A stretch of 64,000 bases of DNA from an uncultured Bacteroidota bacterium (GTDB taxonomy: Bacteria; Bacteroidota; Bacteroidia; Chitinophagales; Chitinophagaceae): assembly GCA_903887415.1 (NCBI GenBank), contig CAISPO010000038.1:175292-239291 (forward strand), read 5' to 3'. The position numbers and the translations under genes were made by a program. Shown piece by piece: positions 25,342-34,511 of this stretch; position 1 is the first letter of the stretch, and each line of letters opens with the position of its first letter. A model generated the notes under the pieces. It was not told the DNA's origin, searched no databases, and worked only from the letters and a program-made list of their open reading frames with translations.

Positions 25342-25923
25342 CTAATTCCCTGCCGCCAATTCGTAAGGCTCTTTTTTATCCCAGCGGCCATACCACCACC
25401 CTGCTTCTGCTACCTGTACATTTACTTCTTTGGCTCCGGTTGCTTTAAGGAATGCTACTGTTTCCTGCTCAGACATATGGCTGTTGATCTCAATGGCCAT
25501 AACAAACATGTCATCGCTCTGGCGGGGATGGAAAATGTGTTTCTTAACACCCGGCATGATCTGGTTGAGGTAGCAGAATGTGAGGGTCATACCTACTGCT
25601 GCGAAAAGTACTGTAAGCTCGAACGTGATCGGTATCCAGGCTGGTAACGCAAAGTGCGGCTTACCGCCATATATTATCGGCCAGTCGGAAGTAAATATCC
25701 AGGAGATAAACCCTACCGCTGTTGACGTGCCGCACAAGCCATAGATAAAGCCGGCGATGTGCAGGTCTGTACCTTTCAGGCCCATAGCCTCATCAAGCCC
25801 ATGCACTGCGAATGGTGTATAGACATCATGTATCTTATAACCGCTGCTGCGCACTTTTTTAACCGCAGGAAATAATACTTCCTCGTCATCGTAAGCCGCT
25901 ACTGCAAATTTCTTTATAGCCAT
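25342..25923 (-). CDS. actD: Alternative complex III subunit ActD (DUF3341)
   Basis: 193 residues from the ATG at 25923, the start of the conserved KKFAVAAYDDEEVLFPAVK segment; upstream in-frame starts would only translate leader repeats. DUF3341 domain with two transmembrane helices in the middle (about 72-98 and 105-140), the usual ActD topology, holding the complex together in the membrane. A TGTCATCCTGAGCTTGCCGA-type repeat fragment ends within a few bases of its stop. Confidence 0.9.
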   Translation of the reverse strand: MAIKKFAVAAYDDEEVLFPAVKKVRSSGYKIHDVYTPFAVHGLDEAMGLKGTDLHIAGFIYGLCGTSTAVGFISWIFTSDWPIIYGGKPHFALPAWIPITFELTVLFAAVGMTLTFCYLNQIMPGVKKHIFHPRQSDDMFVMAIEINSHMSEQETVAFLKATGAKEVNVQVAEAGWWYGRWDKKEPYELAAGN

Positions 25924-25930
25924 TTTGTAT

Positions 25931-25983
25931 AAAATTCTAAAAACAAAATTCCAAATTCCAAAAAACAAATTCCAAATTCCAAA
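25931..25983 (-). repeat. AAATTCC simple repeat between actC and actD
   Basis: Four AAATTCC units in two blocks fill almost the whole 60-base gap between the actC stop and the actD start. Confidence 0.55.
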
Positions 25984-27450
25984 CTAATGATGCGGAGCTT
26001 CTAAAAGATGCTCTTCGTCATGATGGGTTGTAGCGATATGGATAAAATCTTCAGTGCTTTGATTGTCGATCTTCTCCATGCCCCTCTTATAATTATCGCC
26101 TGATGTTTTCAGTATGAACTTGATCTCGTGTACCGCTACAACAGGGAAGTATTTTGCAAACAGGAAGTAGCAGGTGAAGAACAGGCCAAACGTGCCGAGG
26201 TAGAAACCAACCTCAGGCCATGTGGGGCTGTAGTAAGACCAGCTTCCCGGAACCCAGTCGCGGTAAGTAGAGGTAACGATGATCACGAAACGCTCGAACC
26301 ACATACCGATATTCACCACTATAGACATTACAAAGGTGAACGGTACGTTGCGGCGGAATTTCTTTACCCAGAACAACTGCGGAGAAACCACGTTGCAACT
26401 CATCATCGCCCAGTAGCTCCACCAGTAAGGGCCCATGATACGCCACTGGAATGCGGCCATCTCGCCCCATGACTGAGAATACCAGGATATGAACAGCTCG
26501 GTAAGGTAAGCCACACCTACTATAGAGCCGGTAAGCAGAATAATCTTATTCATTGCTTCCAGGTGTCCGATAGTAATGTATTCTTCGAGATGAAGTATTT
26601 TACGGGTAAGCACCAGCAGCGTATTCACCATCGCGAAGCCGGAGAATACCGCACCAGCCACGAAGTATGGCGGGAAGATGGTAGTGTGCCAGCCGGGTAT
26701 TACCGAGGTGGCGAAGTCAAAAGATACTATGGTGTGCACGGAAAGTACGAGCGGTGTGGAAAGGCCTGCAAGCACCAGCCAGAGCGCCTCTGCACGCTGC
26801 CAGTTTTTAGCTGTTCCTGTCCAGCCGAAAGAAGCTATACCGTAAGCCATTTTGCGGAACTTAGTCTTGGCACGATCGCGGATGAGCGCAAAGTCGGGGA
26901 CAAGGCCAGAATACCAGAATAATAATGAAACGGTGAAGTAAGTAGAGATCGCGAACACGTCCCATAACAGCGGAGAATCAAAGTTTGGCCAAAGTGTACC
27001 ACGTGTGTTAGGCAAAGGAAGTACCCAGAAACCATCCCATACGCGGCCCATGTGAAATATAGGGAACTGGCCTGCGCACATTACCGCAAAGATCGTCATG
27101 GCCTCGGCAGCACGGTTCACACCGGTACGCCAGCCCTGGCGGAACAACAAAAGGATAGCCGAGATCAGCGTACCGGCATGGCCGATACCGATCCACCATA
27201 CGAAGTTGGTGATATCCCAGCCCCAGCCCACAGTACGGTTAACACCCCATGTGCCCAGGCCCCAATATACTGCCCAGGTCACGGAAAATATACCATAGCC
27301 TAAAAGCAACAATGAAAAGATAAAACCTACATACCACATGCGGCCCGGCTTGCGCTCAATAGGGCTGATAATGTCTTCTGACACCTGGTGATAATCCTTA
27401 TCCCCATCTACAAGCGGTTCTCTTACAAACGATTCGTACTTAATATGCAT
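25984..27450 (-). CDS. actC: Alternative complex III quinol-binding membrane subunit ActC
   Basis: 488 residues from the ATG at 27450. An NrfD/PsrC-type protein with about ten transmembrane helices that forms the main quinol site next to ActB. Conserved pieces include RPGRMWYVGF near residue 30, WGVNRTVGWGWDITNFVWWIGIGHAGT-type loops, and HTIVSFDFATSVIPGWH. The N terminus is cytoplasmic and polar; the C terminus is His/Glu-rich. Nine further in-frame codons upstream (to 27477) fall in the leader repeat and are not counted. Confidence 0.93.
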   Translation of the reverse strand: MHIKYESFVREPLVDGDKDYHQVSEDIISPIERKPGRMWYVGFIFSLLLLGYGIFSVTWAVYWGLGTWGVNRTVGWGWDITNFVWWIGIGHAGTLISAILLLFRQGWRTGVNRAAEAMTIFAVMCAGQFPIFHMGRVWDGFWVLPLPNTRGTLWPNFDSPLLWDVFAISTYFTVSLLFWYSGLVPDFALIRDRAKTKFRKMAYGIASFGWTGTAKNWQRAEALWLVLAGLSTPLVLSVHTIVSFDFATSVIPGWHTTIFPPYFVAGAVFSGFAMVNTLLVLTRKILHLEEYITIGHLEAMNKIILLTGSIVGVAYLTELFISWYSQSWGEMAAFQWRIMGPYWWSYWAMMSCNVVSPQLFWVKKFRRNVPFTFVMSIVVNIGMWFERFVIIVTSTYRDWVPGSWSYYSPTWPEVGFYLGTFGLFFTCYFLFAKYFPVVAVHEIKFILKTSGDNYKRGMEKIDNQSTEDFIHIATTHHDEEHLLEAPHH

Positions 27451-27460
27451 AGCACGTTTT

Positions 27461-27497
27461 TTAAATTCAAAAGTCAAAAATCAAAAATCAAAAAATT
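27461..27497 (-). repeat. AAATTCA/AAATCA simple repeat in the actC leader
   Basis: Units AAATTCAAAA, AAGTC and AAAAATC repeat just upstream of the actC start. Confidence 0.5.
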
Positions 27498-27574
27498 TCT
27501 AAGATCTGACTATGCTTATTATTATTTCTTTAAAATCAATTACTAATCTATTACCTCTTTTATCAACCTCTCTC

Positions 27575-30500
27575 TTAAATATGGTACTTTAAGAATTCAT
27601 TCTTGTTCTCATCCAGCGCGTCAATTTCCTCTGTATTCCTGATCTTGGCGAGGTAGTTGATGTTTGGCAGTGTATGTATGTGCTCCAGCACATAGAACGT
27701 ACGCTCCATTTGCTCCTGCTTGCGCAGCTTGAAGATGTTGCTTTCTTTGTCTTTCACATTGCCGAACATGATCGCATCTGTAGGACAAGCCTGCTGGCAA
27801 GCTGTTTTAGCAGCGCCATCCTTCATCGGGTGGTTTTCTTTCTTGGCTGCGAGCTTGGCCTCCTGCAGGCGCTGCACGCAGAAGGTACATTTTTCCATTA
27901 CACCGCGGCTACGCACCGTTACATCCGGATTGAGCACCATTCGGGTAAGGTCGTCGTTCATATCATCGCGGCGGCCATCTTCATAGATGTTGTCCGCAAA
28001 GCAATCTGCACCGTTCCAGTCCATCCAGTTGAAGTGACGCACTTTGTATGGGCAGTTGTTAGCGCAGTATTTGGTACCGATGCAACGGTTGTAAGCCATT
28101 TGGTTAAGGCCTTCAGAGCTATGGTTGGTAGCTGATACCGGGCAAACGTTTTCGCAAGGTGCGTTATCGCAATGCTGGCACAGCATCGGCTGGAATACCG
28201 TCTGGATCGTATCCGGGTCATTAGGCATACCACTAAAATAACGGTCGATACGTATCCAGTGCATTTCATGTGCCTTCAGCGCATGATCTTTACCTACTAC
28301 TGATATATTATTTTCAGCCTGGCAACCCACAACGCAGGCGCCGCAACCAATACAGGTATTGAGGTCGATGGACATGCCCCACTTAACGCCCTCGTACGGG
28401 TAGTTAGGATACATGGTGCCGTGCTCCCGGTACCCTTCTTCGCTGTTAGAATCGATTATTGGCTCTTTAGCTTCTTTACCCTCTTCTATCCACGGATCGT
28501 GAGTGAACTCGGCGATTTCCTTGCCGCGCTCCTTAAGCAATACATTAGGGTCTTTCTTGAATTCCTCCAGGGTGTACTCGTGTACCACCGGGCGGGCTTC
28601 GTAGCTGTTGTGTGTTTGTATAACGGCTACCTCATATTTATCTTCTGTCTTGGCAACAGTAACAACGGAATGATGCTCCATTGTAAGGCCATTGAAGGAC
28701 ATAAACGGATATGCATTTTTACCACCCTTGGTTGCATCGCTTGCTGCAGCACGGCCCACTTTTGCATCACGGCCATAACCAACGGCTATAGCCACCACAT
28801 CATTATGCATACCTGGCACTGCGATCACCGGCATATTCACCGTATAGCCATCAGCCCCTTTTATGGTAACTACTCTTTTTTTAGTATCAACTTCCGAGAA
28901 GCCGTTCAGCTCTGCATCCAGTTCTTTGGCACGTTTTGGAGATACGCAGAGGTAGTTATCCCAAACAGTCCGGGTAATAGGATCAGGCATTTCCAGCAGC
29001 CATGGGTTATTGCTCCATGCGCCGCCATGGCCTATTGCTATCTTCTGGTAAACAACGAGCTCAATTGCGCCGCCGCCTTTCTTAGCCTGTATTTTACCTA
29101 CTGCATCGCCAACGTTACCTGCGAATTTTACACCGCCATTGGGCATCTCTCCCGCTGGCTCTACGATGCCGTCCTGCAATGCTTTATCAAATGCTTCCTG
29201 GCTGCCGAGCTTCTTCATCCAGTAGTCCTTCCAGAAATCAGCATAGGTGGTTGTCGCGCCTGCCCATGTAAGCAGCGTGTCCTGTATGGCACGTGTCTTG
29301 AACAATGGCGCGATCCCTGGCTGCATAAGGCTGAAATAATTTGGTTTCGGCTCTGCATCACCCCAGCTTTCGAGGTAATTATGGTCAGGTATTACGAATT
29401 TACATTTTTGCGCAGTCTCGTCCATGCGGTCAGCAAAAGAAACCGTCACCGGCACTTTTGCAAGCGCAGCGGTGAATTTCTTGTTGTCGAAATAATCATA
29501 CACGGGGTTAACACCATGCATGAAAACAGAACCTACAGTACCAGCTTCCATGGCAGCGATCATATCGGCCATGTCTTTATCTATACCTTGCTTGTAGTTG
29601 CTGGTAGTGACCCAGTTTACGGTAACTCCATTAGCGCCAATGCTGTCGTTGATGGCATTTATAACCGTCTGGATATTGACATCGTTGCTGCTGCCCACTA
29701 CCAGGCCGTTGCCTTTTTTCAGGTCTGCGGCGGCTTTGGTAACGAGGCTGTTCAGTTTAGGACTGCTCAGTGAAGGCTGTGCGCCATTGGCTATTGCGTT
29801 GTACAACGCCACAGCTACCGCGCCCATTTCAGATGGCTTGCAGGTAGCGCGCTCGTCTGCGGCTCCGCCGGTGATCGTCTGCAGCGCTTCTACCTGGTAG
29901 TGCTTGGAGAGCTTGATATTCCTGGCGCTTATTTTGCGGCCTTTTGAATAAGCCTTGGCATATTCAATTGGCGCGATCCACGTACCAAGGAAATCAGCTC
30001 CTATGCTTACAATGGTATTTGCTTTGTCGAAATGGTAAGATGGCAGGGTGCGCTTGCCGTAGCACACTTCATTTGCCAATAGCATGCCCGAATAGGAATA
30101 TGCATCATAAACAATATGCTTAATATTCGGAAACTTGGCAAGGAACTGGGTAATGATCTCTTTTGTAGTAGGACTGAGTATGGAAGCGGTAACCAGGTAG
30201 CCGGGCTTGCCGCCGATACCTTCCTTCACCATACGGTCAATAGCATCAAATGTAGCCTCCGCGCCATCAGCGTGCGGATGGCGGATGCGGGCTTTGTCAT
30301 ACAGATTAAGCACAGAAGCCTGTACCCTTGCAGATGTACCGCCATGTGTAATAGACGACATATCATTGCCTTCTACCTTAATAGGGCGGCCATCTCTTGT
30401 TTTTATAACGATGGGGCAATAATCGCCGCCATCAACGAAAGTAGATGCGTAATAGTTAGGAACACCCGGAACGATGTCTTCCGGCTTAATAGCATAAGGA

Positions 30501-30721
30501 ATTGCTTTGCGCACCGGCATTTCGCAGCTTGCTACCAAAGTAGCTGCAAGCGTACTGAAACCCAGGAACTTCAAAAAGTCGCGGCGTGGAGTGGTGGCGC
30601 CGAACATGCTGTCGCTCAGATCAAACGGCAACTCTTCCTTAAACTCATCACCCGCCACTTCTAAGTTGGCATTGATATTATTGAGTTCTTCCGGGCCCGA
30701 CCAATATTGTTTTTGACTCAT
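27575..30721 (-). CDS. actB: Alternative complex III molybdopterin-fold/iron-sulfur subunit ActB
   Basis: 1048 residues. A Tat signal (TPRRDFLKFLGFS, Arg pair at 46-47) runs into a possible lipobox VASC (Cys66). Residues about 70-740 have the molybdopterin-oxidoreductase fold; in this complex that domain is known to lack the cofactor. The C-terminal ferredoxin-like domain (about 780-1000) has four cysteine clusters: CIGCGACVVGC, CQHCDNAPCENVC, CIGTKYCANNC, and CTFC ... CQQAC. The protein sits on the periplasmic face and passes electrons to the ActA hemes. It is the typical fused ActB (B1 plus B2). Confidence 0.95.
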   Translation of the reverse strand: MSQKQYWSGPEELNNINANLEVAGDEFKEELPFDLSDSMFGATTPRRDFLKFLGFSTLAATLVASCEMPVRKAIPYAIKPEDIVPGVPNYYASTFVDGGDYCPIVIKTRDGRPIKVEGNDMSSITHGGTSARVQASVLNLYDKARIRHPHADGAEATFDAIDRMVKEGIGGKPGYLVTASILSPTTKEIITQFLAKFPNIKHIVYDAYSYSGMLLANEVCYGKRTLPSYHFDKANTIVSIGADFLGTWIAPIEYAKAYSKGRKISARNIKLSKHYQVEALQTITGGAADERATCKPSEMGAVAVALYNAIANGAQPSLSSPKLNSLVTKAAADLKKGNGLVVGSSNDVNIQTVINAINDSIGANGVTVNWVTTSNYKQGIDKDMADMIAAMEAGTVGSVFMHGVNPVYDYFDNKKFTAALAKVPVTVSFADRMDETAQKCKFVIPDHNYLESWGDAEPKPNYFSLMQPGIAPLFKTRAIQDTLLTWAGATTTYADFWKDYWMKKLGSQEAFDKALQDGIVEPAGEMPNGGVKFAGNVGDAVGKIQAKKGGGAIELVVYQKIAIGHGGAWSNNPWLLEMPDPITRTVWDNYLCVSPKRAKELDAELNGFSEVDTKKRVVTIKGADGYTVNMPVIAVPGMHNDVVAIAVGYGRDAKVGRAAASDATKGGKNAYPFMSFNGLTMEHHSVVTVAKTEDKYEVAVIQTHNSYEARPVVHEYTLEEFKKDPNVLLKERGKEIAEFTHDPWIEEGKEAKEPIIDSNSEEGYREHGTMYPNYPYEGVKWGMSIDLNTCIGCGACVVGCQAENNISVVGKDHALKAHEMHWIRIDRYFSGMPNDPDTIQTVFQPMLCQHCDNAPCENVCPVSATNHSSEGLNQMAYNRCIGTKYCANNCPYKVRHFNWMDWNGADCFADNIYEDGRRDDMNDDLTRMVLNPDVTVRSRGVMEKCTFCVQRLQEAKLAAKKENHPMKDGAAKTACQQACPTDAIMFGNVKDKESNIFKLRKQEQMERTFYVLEHIHTLPNINYLAKIRNTEEIDALDENKNEFLKYHI

Positions 30722-30726
30722 ATCGC

Positions 30727-30757
30727 AAATTCAAAATTCAAAATTCAAAAAATTTTA
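30727..30757 (-). repeat. AAATTCA simple repeat in the actB leader
   Basis: Three consecutive CAAATTCAAAATTCA-type units lie six bases upstream of the actB start. Confidence 0.5.
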
Positions 30758-30786
30758 ATTTCACACATCCTTTATAAGGATACGGC

Positions 30787-32061
30787 TTAGTAGTGGCATT
30801 TCTGACACTCTGTACCACCCATCTCGGCTTCGGTTACGCCTGTGCGCTTGCCTTCCTTGATCTCATCATGGTATTTTTCAAAAATGTCGTAGTATTTGTT
30901 GTTGGTGAACTGTACTTCTGTCTGGCGGTGGCAGTTGATGCACCAGCCCATAGAAAGCGGGGCGAACTGGTAAACCTCATCCATTTCCTGTATAGGCCCG
31001 TGGCAGCGCTGGCACTGTACCTGGCCAACCTTTACGTGCTGCGAGTGGTTGAAATAAACGTGGTCGGGCAGGTTGTGGATCTTAACCCACTGAATCGGAG
31101 TAGCCAGAATATTACCAGCCGCGTCACGGTTATAGTCTTTTTTAACCGGATCCCAGCCAGCGTATTTGTAGAGGTTCTGTATTTGCTCGTTGGCGTTCAC
31201 TTCTTTTCCTTCTGCAGTTTTCAGCGGATCGCCGGTGTAAGAGTTGATCTGCTTATGGCAGTTCATACAGATATTGGTAGAGGGGATCATTGCCTGGCGG
31301 CTCTTTTCAGCGCCTGCGTGGCAGTAAAGGCAGTTGATCTGGTTAACGCCTGCGTGTACCTTGTGCGAATAGAAGACAGGCTGCAGCGGCTGGTAGTTTT
31401 GCTGGCGGCCTTCGTTCACAGCGCCGTTCACTAACCAGTAACCAGCCATGATGAACAAAATGATAGATACAAATGCGATCACAAATTTGCTGCGGTAAAG
31501 CGGTATTTCTTTTTCGTTAGGAGTACCCTCTACATCATTAGCAGCACGTTTCAGGCCCTGGTTGGCGCGCCACAGGATAACTACAAGCACCAATAAAGAT
31601 AATGTGATAATAGTGTAGAGCCAGCCGTTTGTTTCAGCGGGCTGTTCGCCGCTAGGAACTTGCTTGCCGTTATCGGGCGGAGGTGGTGCTTTGACATTAT
31701 CTACGTAATTAAGGATCGCATCGATCTCAGCGTTTGAAAGCTGGGGAAATGCGGTCATTGCCGTTTTGTTGAACTTATTGTAAATGTCATTGGCAGTCTT
31801 ATCGCCGCTTGCAATAACTTTTGCGGAGTTATGCACCCAATTGTAACCCCATTCCTTATCAGGAAACGATTTGTCAATATTTTGCAGCGCAGGGCCGGTC
31901 GCATCCTTCAATGGATTGTGGCACGATGCACAGTTTGACATGAAAAGGGCCTTCCCATCAGGGTCTGCGAACGCAGTAACATGGCCTAAAAGCAATACGG
32001 TAACTAAAGTGAATATACCCCGGAAGCATATTCTATACAATGGCTTAAATGATTCTGGCAC
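30787..32061 (-). CDS. actA: Alternative complex III multiheme cytochrome c subunit ActA
   Basis: A periplasmic multiheme cytochrome. Six CxxCH motifs are visible: CASCH in an N-terminal class-I-like domain, then after a transmembrane helix (about residue 150-170) CLYCH, CMNCH, CQRCH, CINCH and CQKCH near the C terminus. No ATG precedes the signal sequence. GTG at 32061 gives a 424-residue protein with a normal signal peptide; TTG at 32040 is an equally good start just before YRICFRGIFTLVTVL. The TTG at 32109 overlaps the proposed -7 box and is unlikely. First gene of the operon actABCDEF-ctaCD. Confidence 0.92.
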   Translation of the reverse strand: MPESFKPLYRICFRGIFTLVTVLLLGHVTAFADPDGKALFMSNCASCHNPLKDATGPALQNIDKSFPDKEWGYNWVHNSAKVIASGDKTANDIYNKFNKTAMTAFPQLSNAEIDAILNYVDNVKAPPPPDNGKQVPSGEQPAETNGWLYTIITLSLLVLVVILWRANQGLKRAANDVEGTPNEKEIPLYRSKFVIAFVSIILFIMAGYWLVNGAVNEGRQQNYQPLQPVFYSHKVHAGVNQINCLYCHAGAEKSRQAMIPSTNICMNCHKQINSYTGDPLKTAEGKEVNANEQIQNLYKYAGWDPVKKDYNRDAAGNILATPIQWVKIHNLPDHVYFNHSQHVKVGQVQCQRCHGPIQEMDEVYQFAPLSMGWCINCHRQTEVQFTNNKYYDIFEKYHDEIKEGKRTGVTEAEMGGTECQKCHY

Positions 32062-32106
32062 AGGAATAAATTTGAAAATTAACTTTCCTTTATATAAAAG
32101 CGTGGG

Positions 32107-32114
32107 CAAAACTA
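32107..32114 (-). promoter_or_regulatory. Probable act-cox operon promoter, -7 box TAGTTTTG
   Basis: An exact TAnnTTTG match on the minus strand, 46 bases before the preferred GTG of actA. A -33 TTTG is not evident. The flanking ~270-base gap (32110-32381) is AT-rich and also contains AAATTCC-type units at about 32239-32310. Confidence 0.45.
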
Positions 32115-32381
32115 CAACACAATCCCGAAAATCTATAACATTTGATAAAAAAAATTCTCCAGTGCTGGCGCGGGTTTCAGGGCTTTTTCTGTTATAAATT
32201 TATTTGTAATCTTTTTATTTGTCACAAAAAAGTAAGAGGAAAAATTCCAAATTATAAAAACCAGATTTCCAAATAGGAAATTCTAAATCGCAAAATCCAA
32301 AGTTCAAAACTAAATTTCTAACAAAACCAGAAACGGTGATGCGGGGTTTGGAAATTGGAATTTCCCTTTTGGGAATCTCAC

Positions 32382-33173
32382 TTAAATACTTCCCGTTCTC
32401 CCCCCATCAACGGGTATAGATGTCCCATTGACATATGATGCTGCGGGGCTTGCAAGAAAGGCTACCATTGCTGCGATCTCCTCCGGCCGGCCAAACCTGC
32501 GGGCGGGTATTTCTTCCAGCATTTCTTTTTCCACATCGTCAATGCTTTTGCCGGTTTTGGCAGATTTGTTTGTGAGTATAGTGGAGAGGCGCTCCGTAGA
32601 TGTGGCGCCGGGCAGCACATTGTTGACGGTAATACCAAACTGTCCCAGCTCATTAGCCATAGTCTTGGCCCATGAGGCAACTGCGCCGCGAACGGTGTTG
32701 GACACACCCAGGTCTTTCAATGGTATTTTTACAGAAGTAGAGATAATGTTGATGATACGGCCATAACCCTCCTGCTTCATGCCCTCTGCCACTAGCAGGG
32801 TAATGATGTGATTGCAGATGAGGTGCTGGTTGAATGCTGCTAAAAACTCTTCCGGCTTTGCTTTGCTGGCCGGGCCACCTGCCGGGCCACCGCTGTTATT
32901 CACCAGGATGTGGACGGTGTTGTCCTTTACAAAAGAAGTGACCACATCGCGCACGTGTTCAGGGTTTGAATAATCGGCGACCAGGTAGGTATGCTTTTGT
33001 CCGGCTGCAGTGTCCAGTGTTTTTAGGGCGGCCTGCAGCTTTTCTTCATTACGGGAGATCAGTACGCAGCGTGCACCGAGCGATGCCAGCGCTTGTGCCG
33101 ACGCCAATCCGATGCCTTGTGTGCTGCCGCCGATGAGTGCTGTCTTATTGGTGAGATTGAGTGATAATAACAT
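32382..33173 (-). CDS. SDR-family oxidoreductase, atypical active site
   Basis: 263 residues, classical short-chain dehydrogenase fold, similar to FabG-like 3-oxoacyl reductases. The cofactor motif GGSTQGIG (15-22) and the NNSGG structural motif (92-96) are present, as is the C-terminal VNGTSIPVDGG. At the catalytic site a Ser (145 or 147) is there but the YxxxK is replaced by SNTVR (158-162), that is Tyr to Ser and Lys to Arg. This variant occurs in a recognised SDR side-branch, so it may use a different chemistry or act as a binding protein. The YhcG-like gene lies 18 bases upstream, so the two may share a transcript. Confidence 0.85.
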   Translation of the reverse strand: MLLSLNLTNKTALIGGSTQGIGLASAQALASLGARCVLISRNEEKLQAALKTLDTAAGQKHTYLVADYSNPEHVRDVVTSFVKDNTVHILVNNSGGPAGGPASKAKPEEFLAAFNQHLICNHIITLLVAEGMKQEGYGRIINIISTSVKIPLKDLGVSNTVRGAVASWAKTMANELGQFGITVNNVLPGATSTERLSTILTNKSAKTGKSIDDVEKEMLEEIPARRFGRPEEIAAMVAFLASPAASYVNGTSIPVDGGRTGSI

Positions 33174-33191
33174 GGATGGAGCAATGATTTT

Positions 33192-34406
33192 TTAGTTATT
33201 CAATTTCTTCTGTTCTTCTTCAATTATTCCTGCAAGCTCTGACTCACTGGGCAGGTTTACCAGGTATTTTGATACGAACACTTTTTGAGAAAGCCCCGCT
33301 GTAGCATACTTTACAAGGTTTTCATTTTTATTTGCACAAAGAATGATCCCGACAGGCGGATTATCTCCTGCCGACATTTCATTATCCTTGTAGTAGTTCA
33401 GATAGACATTCATCTGGCCAGCATCTGAATGATCAAATTCACCAACTTTCAGATCAATTAAAACATGGCACCGTAACAGCCGGTGGTAAAATACGAGGTC
33501 AATCCGGTAATGTTTGTTATCAAAAGTTATTCTCTTTTGGCGGGCTTCAAAACAAAAGCCCCGTCCCATCTCCAGCAGGAAAGATTGCAGATGATCTATA
33601 ATAGCCTGCTCCATGTCAAGCTCTGTATATTCAGATTTTTCTTCCAAACCCAGGAATTCGAGCAAATAAGGATTACGAAAAAACACACCTGGCGCTTCTA
33701 TGCCCGTACCCTTATGCTTTTCAATAACGGCCTTTTTATTCTTACTCAATCCTGCACGTTCATACAACAAGCTGCTTGTAGCACGCTGAAGATCACGGAC
33801 AGACCAATTATTGTTTAGCGCTTCGACCTGGTAAAACGCTCGTTTTAAATCGGAATCCAATTTCAGCAGTTCGATGAAGTGAGAGAAGCTTAGCCTGTTT
33901 ACCAGTATTTCCGGTTTTATATTCAATTGTTCCGACAGTGTCTGAACAATCTTTTTCCTGGATATTTTTTCAGGCTTTGCAGGGACCAATGATGTGTTTT
34001 TCATTTTAGATTGTTCCGACAGTGTCGGAACAATCTTCTTGCCAGCTATCTTGTTAGGTTCGTCAATAACCCATGGCGAATTTTTCATTTTAAATTGTTC
34101 CGACAGTGTCTGAACAATTTGGGGGTAAGTGAGATAAAACTGTTTGCACAAATGCAAGGTAGTGTATGATAAGCCTTTTATGCCTACGCGGGCGAGCTTC
34201 TGCGAAAGGTTTTTATACAACTGCTCACCGTATTCTGCACGGTCGCTGCCCCGCTGTTCATACTCAGCGAGATAGTGGCCGATGGCCCAGTTTCTTAAAG
34301 TAAGCGCAACATTTACCTGCTTTTGCACCTGGTTCTGAAAAAACAGGTTGGTGTCTTTTATCACCAGAACGAGGGAGTCTATGGTATATTTATCCTTCTT
34401 CGCCAT
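33192..34406 (-). CDS. YhcG-like PDDEXK nuclease (DUF1016)
   Basis: 404 residues. The N-terminal DUF1016_N helical domain (about 10-165, AIGHYLAEYEQRGSDRAEYG, YTTLHLCKQFYLTYPQIVQ) is followed by the C-terminal PD-(D/E)xK nuclease domain (about 230-390): HYRIDLVFYHRLLRCHVLID then LKVGEF, the D...LK core. YhcG-type proteins are DNA-associated nucleases of unclear role, sometimes linked with restriction or mobile elements. The linker has three 28-residue repeats starting IVQTLSEQ (97), IVPTLSEQ (125) and IVQTLSEQ (153), encoded by 84-base units each holding a palindrome. Whether the extra copies affect folding is unknown. Confidence 0.85.
   Translation of the reverse strand: MAKKDKYTIDSLVLVIKDTNLFFQNQVQKQVNVALTLRNWAIGHYLAEYEQRGSDRAEYGEQLYKNLSQKLARVGIKGLSYTTLHLCKQFYLTYPQIVQTLSEQFKMKNSPWVIDEPNKIAGKKIVPTLSEQSKMKNTSLVPAKPEKISRKKIVQTLSEQLNIKPEILVNRLSFSHFIELLKLDSDLKRAFYQVEALNNNWSVRDLQRATSSLLYERAGLSKNKKAVIEKHKGTGIEAPGVFFRNPYLLEFLGLEEKSEYTELDMEQAIIDHLQSFLLEMGRGFCFEARQKRITFDNKHYRIDLVFYHRLLRCHVLIDLKVGEFDHSDAGQMNVYLNYYKDNEMSAGDNPPVGIILCANKNENLVKYATAGLSQKVFVSKYLVNLPSESELAGIIEEEQKKLNN
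33926..34120 (-). repeat. Three 84-base in-frame repeat units with palindromes
   Basis: Palindromes centred at 33938, 34022 and 34106 are exactly 84 bases apart. The middle one is perfect (arms GATTGTTCCGACA and TGTCGGAACAATC around one base); the outer two each have one mismatch. They lie inside the yhcG-like gene and keep its frame. Confidence 0.85.
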
Positions 34407-34511
34407 TTTATGCGTTAAGTGGTTCAGGCTAATGTATAAAATATTTGTTTGCCGATACGATTTCCTGTATGCCCGCCAAAATGTAAAGATTAAAGAACGT
34501 TATCGGCCATT

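Noticed and set aside
25931..25983. Regular AAATTCC units considered as a CRISPR-like array
   Set aside because: Units are only 7-10 bases, with no unique spacers and no cas genes; simple sequence.
28421..29773. 450-codon open frame antisense to actB
   Set aside because: It lies wholly within the well-supported actB coding region on the other strand and shows no recognisable domain; a codon-bias shadow.
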